From: Aquabacterium fontiphilum
GTDB lineage: Bacteria; Pseudomonadota; Gammaproteobacteria; Burkholderiales; Burkholderiaceae_C
Reading direction: 5' to 3'
Assembly: GCF_009909205.1 (NCBI RefSeq)
Contig: NZ_JAAAPN010000015.1
Span: 35,230 to 99,229, forward strand
Length of the DNA: 64,000 nt
Shown: positions 25,335-32,199 of the stretch, piece after piece
Layout: every line of letters begins with the position of its first letter
Position numbering within the stretch: position 1 is the stretch's first letter
The notes under the pieces: generated by a model
The model's database searches: none
The model's input: the letters and a program-made list of their open reading frames with translations, nothing else
Told to the model about the DNA's origin: nothing
Position numbers and translations under genes: made by a program

Positions 25335-25787
25335 TCAGGGCGCAGGGTAGTGTCCGTCCAGCGAGAACATGTGACGCAGACGCTGCAGCACAAAGCCCGC
25401 ATCAATCGGCTTGAGCCAGCGCTCCTGGACGGACGTGTCCGCAATCGACACCTGGTCATCGGCCGTCACCAGGATGGCGGGGATGCTGCCGAGGCCCGGC
25501 CGAGTGCGCAGCTGATCAAGCAGCTGCAAGCCATTGCCATCCGGCAGGGTGTAATCCAGCAGGAGCAAGTCGGGAGGGCAACGCGTGGCTTGGCGCCAGC
25601 CCGCTGCCGCCGTCTCGGCCACTTCGACATCGAAGGCCGGATGCAGTCGCAGCAGTTCGGCCATCACCATGGCATTGATCGGGTTGTCCTCGACGTACAG
25701 CACGCGCACCCGTCGTGGCGGGATCGGGTGATGCATCGGCACATGCGGTTGAGGTTGGGGGTGGGCGGACATGACAGCAGCGAGCAT
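25335..25787 (-). CDS. Stand-alone receiver-domain protein
   Basis: A 150-residue protein with a Pro/His-rich N-terminal ~25 residues and one receiver domain: VRVLYVEDNPINAMVMAELL, phospho-acceptor Asp in LLLLDYTLP and the conserved Lys in RWLKPID. With no output domain it probably shuttles phosphate or acts by protein contact, like CheY or Spo0F. GGGAG lies nine bases before the ATG at 25787; an internal ATG at 25772 is possible. A sigma54-like site lies 23 bases before the predicted leader's ATG. Confidence 0.82.
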   Translation of the reverse strand: MLAAVMSAHPQPQPHVPMHHPIPPRRVRVLYVEDNPINAMVMAELLRLHPAFDVEVAETAAAGWRQATRCPPDLLLLDYTLPDGNGLQLLDQLRTRPGLGSIPAILVTADDQVSIADTSVQERWLKPIDAGFVLQRLRHMFSLDGHYPAP

Positions 25788-25821
25788 GAGACGGGACTCC
25801 CGAAAATCAGACACTGAGAGA

Positions 25822-25836
25822 GCAAACCGCATGCCT
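25822..25836 (-). promoter_or_regulatory. Sigma54-type promoter for the receiver gene
   Basis: Minus-strand AGGCAT-GCGGT-TTGC fits -24/-12. Predicted start near 25810, leader about 23 bases, matching the usual leader length in this set and supporting the ATG at 25787. Confidence 0.68.
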
Positions 25837-25862
25837 GCGCATCGCGCTGCTGTACATGAGGT

Positions 25863-25877
25863 CGGCATGCGCTTCGC
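25863..25877 (+). promoter_or_regulatory. Weak sigma54-like site before fumC
   Basis: CGGCAT-GCGCT-TCGC has GG-N10-GC spacing but TCGC instead of TTGC. The predicted start near 25889 gives a 21-base leader, like the better sites, and it is divergent from 25822-25836. Confidence 0.35.
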
Positions 25878-25909
25878 CACAGTGAGCCCACAGTCTCAAG
25901 GAGCATGCA

Positions 25910-27370
25910 ATGTCCGCCAGAACCGAATGGGATTCACTGGGCAGCGTGGAGGTGCCCGCCGACCGGCTCTGGGGCGCCCAGACACAACGGGCCCTCCACC
26001 ACTTTGCGGTGTCCACCGAGTGCCTGCCTGCGGAGTTCCTGCATGCGCTGGCGTTGGTCAAGCAGGTTTGCGCTCAGGTCAACGGCGAACTGGGCGTGCT
26101 GGCGCCGACGCTGGCGCAGGCCATCTCGGATGCCGCCGACGAGGTGATGCAGGGGCACCATCCGGAGCAGTTTCCGCTCCGGATCTGGCAGTCTGGCTCC
26201 GGCACCCAAACCAATATGAACATGAACGAGGTGTTGGCTCGCTTGGCGTCGCATCGATTGGGCGAGCAGGCGCAGGACGCGCCTCATGTTCATCCGAACG
26301 ACCATGTCAATCGCAGTCAGTCATCCAACGACATCATTCCCACGGCGCTTCAGGTGAGTTGCGTGACGGCCGTGCAGCGCCTGCTCCCGGCGCTGGTGCG
26401 TCTGCGCGCGGAGATCGTGGCCAAAGCCCGCTTGTATGCCGATCTGATCAAGGTGGGGCGCACGCATCTGCAAGACGCCGTGCCCATGACGGTGGAGCAG
26501 GAATGGATGGCATTTGAGGCCCAGCTGGCCCTGTGCAGCGACGCGATCGAACGGGCTTTGCTGCCAGTGCTGGCCTTGCCGGTGGGCGGTACGGCCGTGG
26601 GCACCGGGCTGAATGCACCGCCCACGTTCGGCCACCTGGTGTGCGCGCGCCTGGCCGCCCAGGTGGGGTGGCCCTTTCGAGAGGCTGACAACAAGTTCGC
26701 CTGGATTGCGGCCCACGACGCCTTGGTGGGGTTGCATGGCAGTCTGCGCCAACTGGCGGTGGTGCTGATGAAACTGGCCAACGATCTGCGTTGGCTGGGT
26801 TCAGGGCCCCGCTGTGGTCTGGGCGAGCTGACGCTGCCGGCCAACGAGCCAGGCAGCTCCATCATGCCGGGCAAGGTCAACCCCAGTCAGTGCGAGATGA
26901 TGATGATGGTGTGCACCCAGGTGATGGGTAACGACGTCACAGCGGGGCTGTGTGGCGCCCAGGGCAACCTTCAACTCAACACATTCAAGCCCTTGCTGGC
27001 CCACACCCTGTTGCAGAGCCTGCGCTTGCTGACCGACGCCTGCATGAGCTTCGAGGCGCATTGCCTGCAGGGGGCCCGCGTGGATGCACAGCGTACGCAC
27101 GGGTACGTCGAGCGCTCGCTGATGACCGTGACAGCCCTGGTGCCACACGTGGGCTATGACCATGCTGCCCGAATTGCCCAGCTTGCCTATCGCGAGGGTC
27201 TGACGCTTTCGGAGGCGGCCCGGGCCATGGGTGTGGACCCCGAGGATGTGGCGCGCTGGACCAAGGCGGATCAGCTGGTGCCCGGCTGGCGGGCGCGTCG
27301 CTCAGAGCCACCAGGGCCGGTGTCCTCAGGTGGAACCGAGCCCCCACCCGATGACCGCGCCGGGTCGTAG
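25910..27370 (+). CDS. fumC: Class II fumarate hydratase
   Basis: A 486-residue enzyme converting fumarate and malate. It shows SGSGTQTNMNMNEV, HPNDHVNRSQSSND, the catalytic-His region VGRTHLQDAVPMTV and the superfamily signature GSSIMPGKVNPSQCEMM. It forms a cytoplasmic tetramer and is iron-free, which suits oxidative stress. AAGGAG precedes the ATG. The last ~25 residues (RSEPPGPVSSGGTEPPPDD) are a disordered extension beyond the usual ~460-residue length, and this stretch is antisense to the end of the small gene at 27271. Confidence 0.93.
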   Translation: MSARTEWDSLGSVEVPADRLWGAQTQRALHHFAVSTECLPAEFLHALALVKQVCAQVNGELGVLAPTLAQAISDAADEVMQGHHPEQFPLRIWQSGSGTQTNMNMNEVLARLASHRLGEQAQDAPHVHPNDHVNRSQSSNDIIPTALQVSCVTAVQRLLPALVRLRAEIVAKARLYADLIKVGRTHLQDAVPMTVEQEWMAFEAQLALCSDAIERALLPVLALPVGGTAVGTGLNAPPTFGHLVCARLAAQVGWPFREADNKFAWIAAHDALVGLHGSLRQLAVVLMKLANDLRWLGSGPRCGLGELTLPANEPGSSIMPGKVNPSQCEMMMMVCTQVMGNDVTAGLCGAQGNLQLNTFKPLLAHTLLQSLRLLTDACMSFEAHCLQGARVDAQRTHGYVERSLMTVTALVPHVGYDHAARIAQLAYREGLTLSEAARAMGVDPEDVARWTKADQLVPGWRARRSEPPGPVSSGGTEPPPDDRAGS

Positions 27371-27594
27371 GGTTCAAGGCCAGGCTCATGTGGCCGGTCT
27401 GGCACGAAGTCACCGTAGGAGCCGCTGCCATCGGTGCGCGTCCCACCACTGAGAGCGCCTCGTTGGGGATCATCCGGGCATGCGTCGTCGGGCTGACCGC
27501 CGTGGCGCTCCGTGGTCGGGTGCGGCTGGGTCTGCGCAGGCTGGTTGCCGGCAGCGCGGCGATCGGTGAAGCGTGGTGGGGGATTCTGGAACAT
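27271..27594 (-). CDS. Pro/Asp/Gly-rich, disordered hypothetical protein
   Basis: A 107-residue hydrophilic protein with no recognisable domain, signal or membrane span; it starts MFQNPPPRFTDRRAAGNQPA and is rich in Pro, Asp, Gly, Arg and Thr. I accept it because AGGAG lies eight bases before the ATG and a sigma54 site lies 37 bases upstream. Its last 100 bases run antisense to the 3' end of fumC. Composition is like the products at 21925, 30293 and 35317. Function unknown. Confidence 0.6.
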   Translation of the reverse strand: MFQNPPPRFTDRRAAGNQPAQTQPHPTTERHGGQPDDACPDDPQRGALSGGTRTDGSGSYGDFVPDRPHEPGLEPYDPARSSGGGSVPPEDTGPGGSERRARQPGTS

Positions 27595-27630
27595 GGGAGC
27601 GCTCCTGTCGGGCCGAATGCGCTGCATGCG

Positions 27631-27645
27631 GCAAGCGCCATGCCG
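27631..27645 (-). promoter_or_regulatory. Sigma54-type promoter for the disordered protein at 27271-27594
   Basis: Minus-strand CGGCAT-GGCGC-TTGC; predicted start near 27619 and a leader of about 25 bases. The core GGCATGGCGCTTGCCGC recurs exactly before the gene ending at 49833. Confidence 0.65.
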
Positions 27646-27664
27646 ATGTACCGATGCCAGAACT

Positions 27665-29566
27665 TCAGACAGACTTCAGCGGGGCCAGGCGCAGCAGTGG
27701 CGCGATCTGCTCCCATTGAACCGGCTTGACCAGCAGATGGTGCACCCCTGCGTGCTGCGCCCGCTCCCGGTCTTCTGGTTGACCCCAGCCCGTGACGGCC
27801 ACGAGTACCGTGTGTCGCGTGGCGGCATGACCCCGCAGACGGGAGGCGAGCTGGTAGCCATTGAGTTCGGGCATGCCGATGTCGAGGAAGGCGACGTCAG
27901 GCGGCGCTGCGCATGCAGCCTCATACGCCTGACGGCCGTTGTACGCGCGCATGACCTGGTGGCCATGGGCCTCCAGCAGGGCGGCCAAGCTATTGACAAA
28001 GTCGATGTTGTCGTCTGCCACCAGCACGCGCAGTGGCGTCTGCTCTGCCACATCGGCGGGTTCGGCGGAGGGGACCATCAACGCTGCACTCACCCCTTGC
28101 TGCAGCGGCAGCCTTACCGTGAAGGTGGCGCCGCATCCGGGCCCATCGCTCTGAACCTGGATCTGGCCACCGTGCAGTTCCACCAGCTGACGGGTCAGCG
28201 TCAGGCCCAGGCCCAGCCCGGAGTTGTTGCGCTCCAGAGACTGGTCAAGCTGCACGAACAGATCGAAGATGGCCGATTGCAGGTGTGGCGGAATGCCCAT
28301 GCCGTTGTCCCGCACGCTGACGTTGACCCACTCGTCCGCGGTCAGGACCTGCACGGCGATGTGGCCCCCTGGCGGCGTGTACTTGGCCGCGTTGGTCAGC
28401 AGATTGGCAAACACCTGTGTCAGACGGACGGCATCTCCCTCGACCGATACGGGTGCGGCTGGATAGTCGCGCTGCAGGGTATGGGCGCGACGCTGGATCA
28501 GTGGCGCAGCCACCTCTTCGGCACTGTGGAGCACCGCGATCAGATCCACAGGATGGATCTTCAGCAGCAGCTTGCCCGTGCTGATGCGCGACACGTCGAG
28601 CAAGTCGTCGATCAGGCGCACCATCTGTTGCAGCTGCCGACCCAGCATGTCGATGGCGTTGCGGCGAGCAGCGACCGAGCCATCGTCGAGCCGCTTGAGG
28701 ATCTCGACGGCTGTGCTGATGGGCGCAAGTGGGTTGCGCAGCTCGTGCGCCAGCGTGGCCAGAAAGGCATCCTTGGTTCGGGCTGATTCCTTGAGCGCTT
28801 CTTCTGCCCGGCGCCGTTCAGCCATCTCGATACGCAGATGCTGGTTGGATGCTGCCAGCGCAGAGGTCTGCGTGTCCACTTCGTGCAGCATGTCATTGAA
28901 GGCGTCGACCAGTTCGCCGACCTCATCGTCGGACACCTTGTCCGCCCGCAAGCCAAAGTTGCGCTCTTCCATGATTTGCCGCGCCAGACTGGCCACGGCC
29001 ACGACCGGCCCGGTGACGGTGCGTTGCAGGTAGATCGACACCATCAATGCGATGACCAGACTGGCCACCATGACGGTGGCCAGGATGAGCAGGTAGTCCA
29101 CGACACGACTGGTCAGGTCGTGCAAACTTTGCATCGACACATAGCCGCTGGTCTTTCCCTGCTCGTCCAAGATGGGCTGCCACAGGGTGACCTCCCGCGC
29201 CGTGAAGCGATAACCTGGGAGAGAGGGCAGGGCCAGCGCAACGGGGGCAGTGCCATCCAGCCGCTGATAAGTGGCAAACAAGCTGCCGTCGGGCCTGTGT
29301 ACTGCGGCGGTCACGATGTCAGGACGCAGCCGCAACATGTGCAGTGTTTCCGTTGCGGCCTGCGGGTCGTCAAAGGCCAGTGCGGCCTTGCTGGTCTGTC
29401 CGATGATGTCGGCCTGGGTGGTCAGATCGTTGACCCATCCCTGTCGGTACATCGTGATTTCGTACACCAGCAATGCTGTTGCGCTCAGCAGCAAGGCCAC
29501 CGCGGTGGTGGCGAGAACGAGTTGCATGAGCTTGCCGCTCAAAGAACGGCGTGACAGCGAGACCAT
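27665..29566 (-). CDS. Hybrid histidine kinase with periplasmic sensor and HAMP domain
   Basis: A 633-residue kinase. Spans lie at ~13-36 and ~157-180 around a periplasmic domain with QTSKAALAFDDPQAATETL, typical of CHASE8 sensors. Then come HAMP (~181-235), HisKA with His274 in TLAHELRNP, a HATPase (DNGMGIP, GLGLGLTL) and a receiver with Asp562 in FLDIGMP. CHASE8 is the domain through which YfiR controls YfiN, and the upstream gene here encodes a YfiR protein with a one-base overlap. So the pair probably forms a periplasmic signal switch whose output is phosphotransfer. Confidence 0.88.
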   Translation of the reverse strand: MVSLSRRSLSGKLMQLVLATTAVALLLSATALLVYEITMYRQGWVNDLTTQADIIGQTSKAALAFDDPQAATETLHMLRLRPDIVTAAVHRPDGSLFATYQRLDGTAPVALALPSLPGYRFTAREVTLWQPILDEQGKTSGYVSMQSLHDLTSRVVDYLLILATVMVASLVIALMVSIYLQRTVTGPVVAVASLARQIMEERNFGLRADKVSDDEVGELVDAFNDMLHEVDTQTSALAASNQHLRIEMAERRRAEEALKESARTKDAFLATLAHELRNPLAPISTAVEILKRLDDGSVAARRNAIDMLGRQLQQMVRLIDDLLDVSRISTGKLLLKIHPVDLIAVLHSAEEVAAPLIQRRAHTLQRDYPAAPVSVEGDAVRLTQVFANLLTNAAKYTPPGGHIAVQVLTADEWVNVSVRDNGMGIPPHLQSAIFDLFVQLDQSLERNNSGLGLGLTLTRQLVELHGGQIQVQSDGPGCGATFTVRLPLQQGVSAALMVPSAEPADVAEQTPLRVLVADDNIDFVNSLAALLEAHGHQVMRAYNGRQAYEAACAAPPDVAFLDIGMPELNGYQLASRLRGHAATRHTVLVAVTGWGQPEDRERAQHAGVHHLLVKPVQWEQIAPLLRLAPLKSV

Positions 29567-30153
29567 CAGCGGCTTCCCACCACGACCCGGTGGGCAACCT
29601 GCAGGATCCGAGAGCTGACCTTCAACCCAACGCGCTCAGCCGCTTCGAGCGAGACGTCAAAGCGTACGCGATCCTGAGTCCAGATGAAGTTGATGACGCC
29701 CACTGGATCACCTCTTGGCGCATCGGTCACCAGCACCACAGGCAGGCTCTGGGCCAGCTTGACCAATGGGTGTTGCAGCAAATCGGTGCCAGGGCCCAGG
29801 TAAAGCAGATGCACTCGCTCGAGGGTTTCGCCCTCTGCAACTGGCCGGCACACCACAGGATGGGTGCCGACCCGTCTGCCTTGCGCAGCCCGCTGCAGGG
29901 CTTGCAATACGTCGTCCGACCCTCCGATGACCATCACCACGGCTTCGTCCGGGGCGGTCTGAGCCAGCGCAGGAGACTCGATGTAATCGAGGAAGCGCAG
30001 CAAGAAGTCGGCCTTGACGACATGGGGCGGACGGGTTTCCGTCCCGCCCTCTGTCTTGGTTTCTGTCGGGGTGGTGGCCCCCAGACACGTCATGAGCAAG
30101 CCGGTCAGCAAAGCCGTTCCCCAGCGCCCCCTGGATCCCATGTGCACCGACAT
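29566..30153 (-). CDS. YfiR-family (DUF4154) periplasmic protein
   Basis: A 195-residue protein with a signal or lipobox-like N-terminus (LLTGLLMTCLG) and the DUF4154 core: VKADFLLRFLDYIESP, VVMVIGGSDDVLQALQ and a late GVINFIWTQDRVRFDVSLEA. In Pseudomonas YfiR sits in the periplasm and inhibits the cyclase YfiN through its CHASE8-type domain. Here its stop overlaps the start of a kinase carrying such a domain, so it likely inhibits or tunes that kinase. No OmpA-type YfiB is adjacent. Confidence 0.87.
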   Translation of the reverse strand: MSVHMGSRGRWGTALLTGLLMTCLGATTPTETKTEGGTETRPPHVVKADFLLRFLDYIESPALAQTAPDEAVVMVIGGSDDVLQALQRAAQGRRVGTHPVVCRPVAEGETLERVHLLYLGPGTDLLQHPLVKLAQSLPVVLVTDAPRGDPVGVINFIWTQDRVRFDVSLEAAERVGLKVSSRILQVAHRVVVGSR

Positions 30154-30292
30154 GGAATGGCCTGCTCATGCCTGAGAGGGGCATGCGCGCCCCCCGAGCA
30201 CCCGCGGCAAATCGCTCAACCTGACAGCGTGAATCATGCAATGGGCTCCCTGTGAGAAGGTCAGCCCCTCCCCGGGCAATTGGCGTGCCCGC

Positions 30293-30598
30293 TCAGGGTG
30301 GACGGGGGCCGCCGTCACCCGGGGAGGTCGGCGGCATGTCATCTTGCTGGCGTTGGTACGTGTCATGCATGGGTGGCTGGCGATCCGTGTCCGGCAAACC
30401 AGCCTGGGCGTCTTCAAAGGCTTGTTCTCCGATGGGATCGGGCGTGCGGCTCTGACTGTCGTACGACTGGTCGCGTTCGTGCGGCAGACGGCGTTCGGTC
30501 TCGGGCGGGTCATCGTCCGGATGCAGGTCGTTGGGCTGACGCACGGGCCGCACAAGGGGATCGTGGAGTCCCGGATCGGAAGGGCGGGTAGGAGGCAT
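30293..30598 (-). CDS. Hydrophilic hypothetical protein, probably disordered
   Basis: A 101-residue protein rich in Pro, Asp, Arg and Gln (MPPTRPSDPGLHDPLVRPVR at the start). No domain is recognised. The ribosome site is weak (GGGTGAGC directly before the ATG) and a frame continues upstream to 30859 against the hemerythrin gene. Composition resembles the gene at 27271-27594. It fills most of an otherwise empty 575-base gap; the remaining 139 bases at 30154-30292 show nothing I can name. Confidence 0.45.
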   Translation of the reverse strand: MPPTRPSDPGLHDPLVRPVRQPNDLHPDDDPPETERRLPHERDQSYDSQSRTPDPIGEQAFEDAQAGLPDTDRQPPMHDTYQRQQDDMPPTSPGDGGPRPP

Positions 30599-30610
30599 GC
30601 TCACCCATCG

Positions 30611-30625
30611 GCAAACGGCGGACCA
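30611..30625 (-). promoter_or_regulatory. Possible sigma54 site before the gene at 30293-30598
   Basis: Minus-strand TGGTCC-GCCGT-TTGC has correct spacing, but the predicted start near 30599 falls at the start codon. It is divergent from 30657-30671 with 31 bases between. Confidence 0.35.
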
Positions 30626-30656
30626 CCGCAGGCCCGGCGCCAGGGAAAGGCCGAGA

Positions 30657-30671
30657 CGGCACGCCGCTTGC
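30657..30671 (+). promoter_or_regulatory. Sigma54-type promoter for the hemerythrin gene
   Basis: CGGCAC-GCCGC-TTGC is near consensus; predicted start near 30683 and a leader of about 46 bases to the ATG at 30729. Confidence 0.72.
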
Positions 30672-30728
30672 CCCTGCCATGGCATACCGCCAGTCGCTGG
30701 CGGGTTCCCACCCCCACAGGAGTCGCTC

Positions 30729-31343
30729 ATGGCCAACGCCCGCAGCCAACAAGATACCCCCCGCTCATCCAGCCGCTCATCCTCCAGTTCACGCACCTCC
30801 TCACGTACAGCCGCTGCCGCGCGCGACGAGGTGTTGGGCATGCTCCGCGACGACCACAAGCGCGTGAAGAAGGCTTTCCGCGATTTCGAGAAGCTGGACC
30901 CTCAGGACGAAGAGGCGTGCCAAGCGCTGGTCCAGCAGGTCTGCGCAGAGCTCGAGATCCATGCCGAGTTGGAAGAAGAACTGTTTTATCCGGCAGCGCG
31001 TGCCGCCCTGTCTGAAGAAGCCCTGCTCGACGAAGCAGAAGTCGAACACATGACCTTCAAGGTGCTGATCGAGCAACTGAAGGGCATGGAACCGGCTGAC
31101 GACAAGTTTGTTGCCACCTTCACCGTGCTGGGCGAGTACGTCAAGCACCACGTCAAGGAAGAAGAAAGCGAGATCTTCAAGGATCTCGGCCGGGCCCGCA
31201 TCGACTGGCGCGCGTTGTGCGACGAGATGCAGCAGGCCAAGCGCGACATGATGATGGAGCGCGGGTTACTGACCGATGACGCCGAGGCGAGCTCGGAAGA
31301 AGGGAAGGGCGAATCCGCCAACGGCACGGCCCGTACGCACTGA
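30729..31343 (+). CDS. Hemerythrin-like HHE-domain protein
   Basis: A 204-residue protein. Residues ~1-35 are a Ser/Arg/Thr-rich tail. Residues ~38-160 form a hemerythrin-type helical bundle with His and Glu ligands in LRDDHKRVKKAF, LEIHAELEEELFYP, VEHMTFKVLIEQ and YVKHHVKEEESEIF. Such proteins bind a di-iron centre and sense or store oxygen or protect from oxidative and nitrosative stress. The Glu-rich C-terminus looks disordered. AGGAG seven bases before the ATG fixes the start. Confidence 0.88.
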   Translation: MANARSQQDTPRSSSRSSSSSRTSSRTAAAARDEVLGMLRDDHKRVKKAFRDFEKLDPQDEEACQALVQQVCAELEIHAELEEELFYPAARAALSEEALLDEAEVEHMTFKVLIEQLKGMEPADDKFVATFTVLGEYVKHHVKEEESEIFKDLGRARIDWRALCDEMQQAKRDMMMERGLLTDDAEASSEEGKGESANGTARTH

Positions 31344-31353
31344 CCCCCGCAAT

Positions 31354-31368
31354 CGGCACGCCATGTGC
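31354..31368 (+). promoter_or_regulatory. Possible sigma54 promoter for the DUF4142-kinase pair
   Basis: CGGCAC-GCCAT-GTGC keeps GG-N10-GC with GTGC at -12. Predicted start near 31380, leader about 47 bases to the ATG at 31427. Confidence 0.5.
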
Positions 31369-31382
31369 CAAGGCGGGAGGAC

Positions 31383-31405
31383 GCGCCATCACGGCGCATT
31401 TCTTT
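31383..31405 (+). terminator. Short GC hairpin with T-rich tail
   Basis: GCGCC-ATCAC-GGCGC followed by ATTTCTTT looks like a small intrinsic terminator for the hemerythrin gene. If the sigma54 site at 31354 is real, the same hairpin would sit at the very 5' end of the next message, so the two readings compete. Confidence 0.35.
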
Positions 31406-31426
31406 CATCCAACAAGGAGCCCAGAC

Positions 31427-32197
31427 ATGACCAATCACCGCTCTGTTGTGAGCCTTGCCGTCACCCTCGCCATCGTCGGGGGGCTGTTGACCGCTTGTGA
31501 CCGCCGGGAGGGTGCTGACCCGGAGGTGGCACAGAACGACACCGAAACCACGACGGGTGAGCTCGGCTCCGCCACCGTGCCCGGTATGGGCACGGACGAC
31601 ACCACAGCCATGGGCGGGACCGATGCCGCGCCGGGCATGGGTGTACCTGGGGATGACAGGGTAGCGGGTGCCGACGGCACACGTGATCCCGCCGCATCTC
31701 CGGGTACCATTCTGGACAATGATCCGCCTGCCGCGGGAATGAGCCAGTCCGCACTGAGTGCCGCGGATCAGCAATTCATCCGTCGGGCGGCAGAGGCAAG
31801 CATGTACGAAGTCGCGGTGGCCAAGCTGGCCATCGAGAAAGCCAATAGTGATCGGATCAAGTCCATGGCCAATCTGTTGCTTGACGACCATCGGCGAGCC
31901 AATGACCGTTTGGCGCAGATCGCGGCTGGACGCATGGAGATGCCGGCCCAGATCGCGCCTGACAAGCAGGGCGTCATCGATCGCCTGAGCAAAGCGTCTG
32001 GCGCCGAGTTTGACCGCCAATTCGTGCAAACGGTGGGCATCCGTGACCATCAAGCCGACATCGAGCTGTTCGAGCGGGCCCAGCGCGAGGTACAGGATCC
32101 TGCACTGAAGCAGTTTGTGCAGACCACCTTGCCCACGCTCAAGCATCACCTGAGCTCGGCCCAGGATCTGGCCCGAACCACGGGGGCGCGCCCCTGA
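31427..32197 (+). CDS. DUF4142 lipoprotein
   Basis: A 256-residue protein. The signal peptide ends in lipobox LLTAC near residue 24, followed by an acidic Gly/Thr-rich linker to ~100. The DUF4142 ferritin-like helical domain spans ~105-250 (SAADQQFIRRAAEASMYEV, MANLLLDDHRRANDRL, TLPTLKHHLSSAQDLA). Family function is unknown; many members are stress-induced periplasmic proteins. AAGGAG precedes the ATG. The next kinase gene starts two bases after its stop, so this protein may supply or modulate that kinase's signal. Confidence 0.87.
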   Translation: MTNHRSVVSLAVTLAIVGGLLTACDRREGADPEVAQNDTETTTGELGSATVPGMGTDDTTAMGGTDAAPGMGVPGDDRVAGADGTRDPAASPGTILDNDPPAAGMSQSALSAADQQFIRRAAEASMYEVAVAKLAIEKANSDRIKSMANLLLDDHRRANDRLAQIAAGRMEMPAQIAPDKQGVIDRLSKASGAEFDRQFVQTVGIRDHQADIELFERAQREVQDPALKQFVQTTLPTLKHHLSSAQDLARTTGARP

Positions 32198-32199
32198 GC

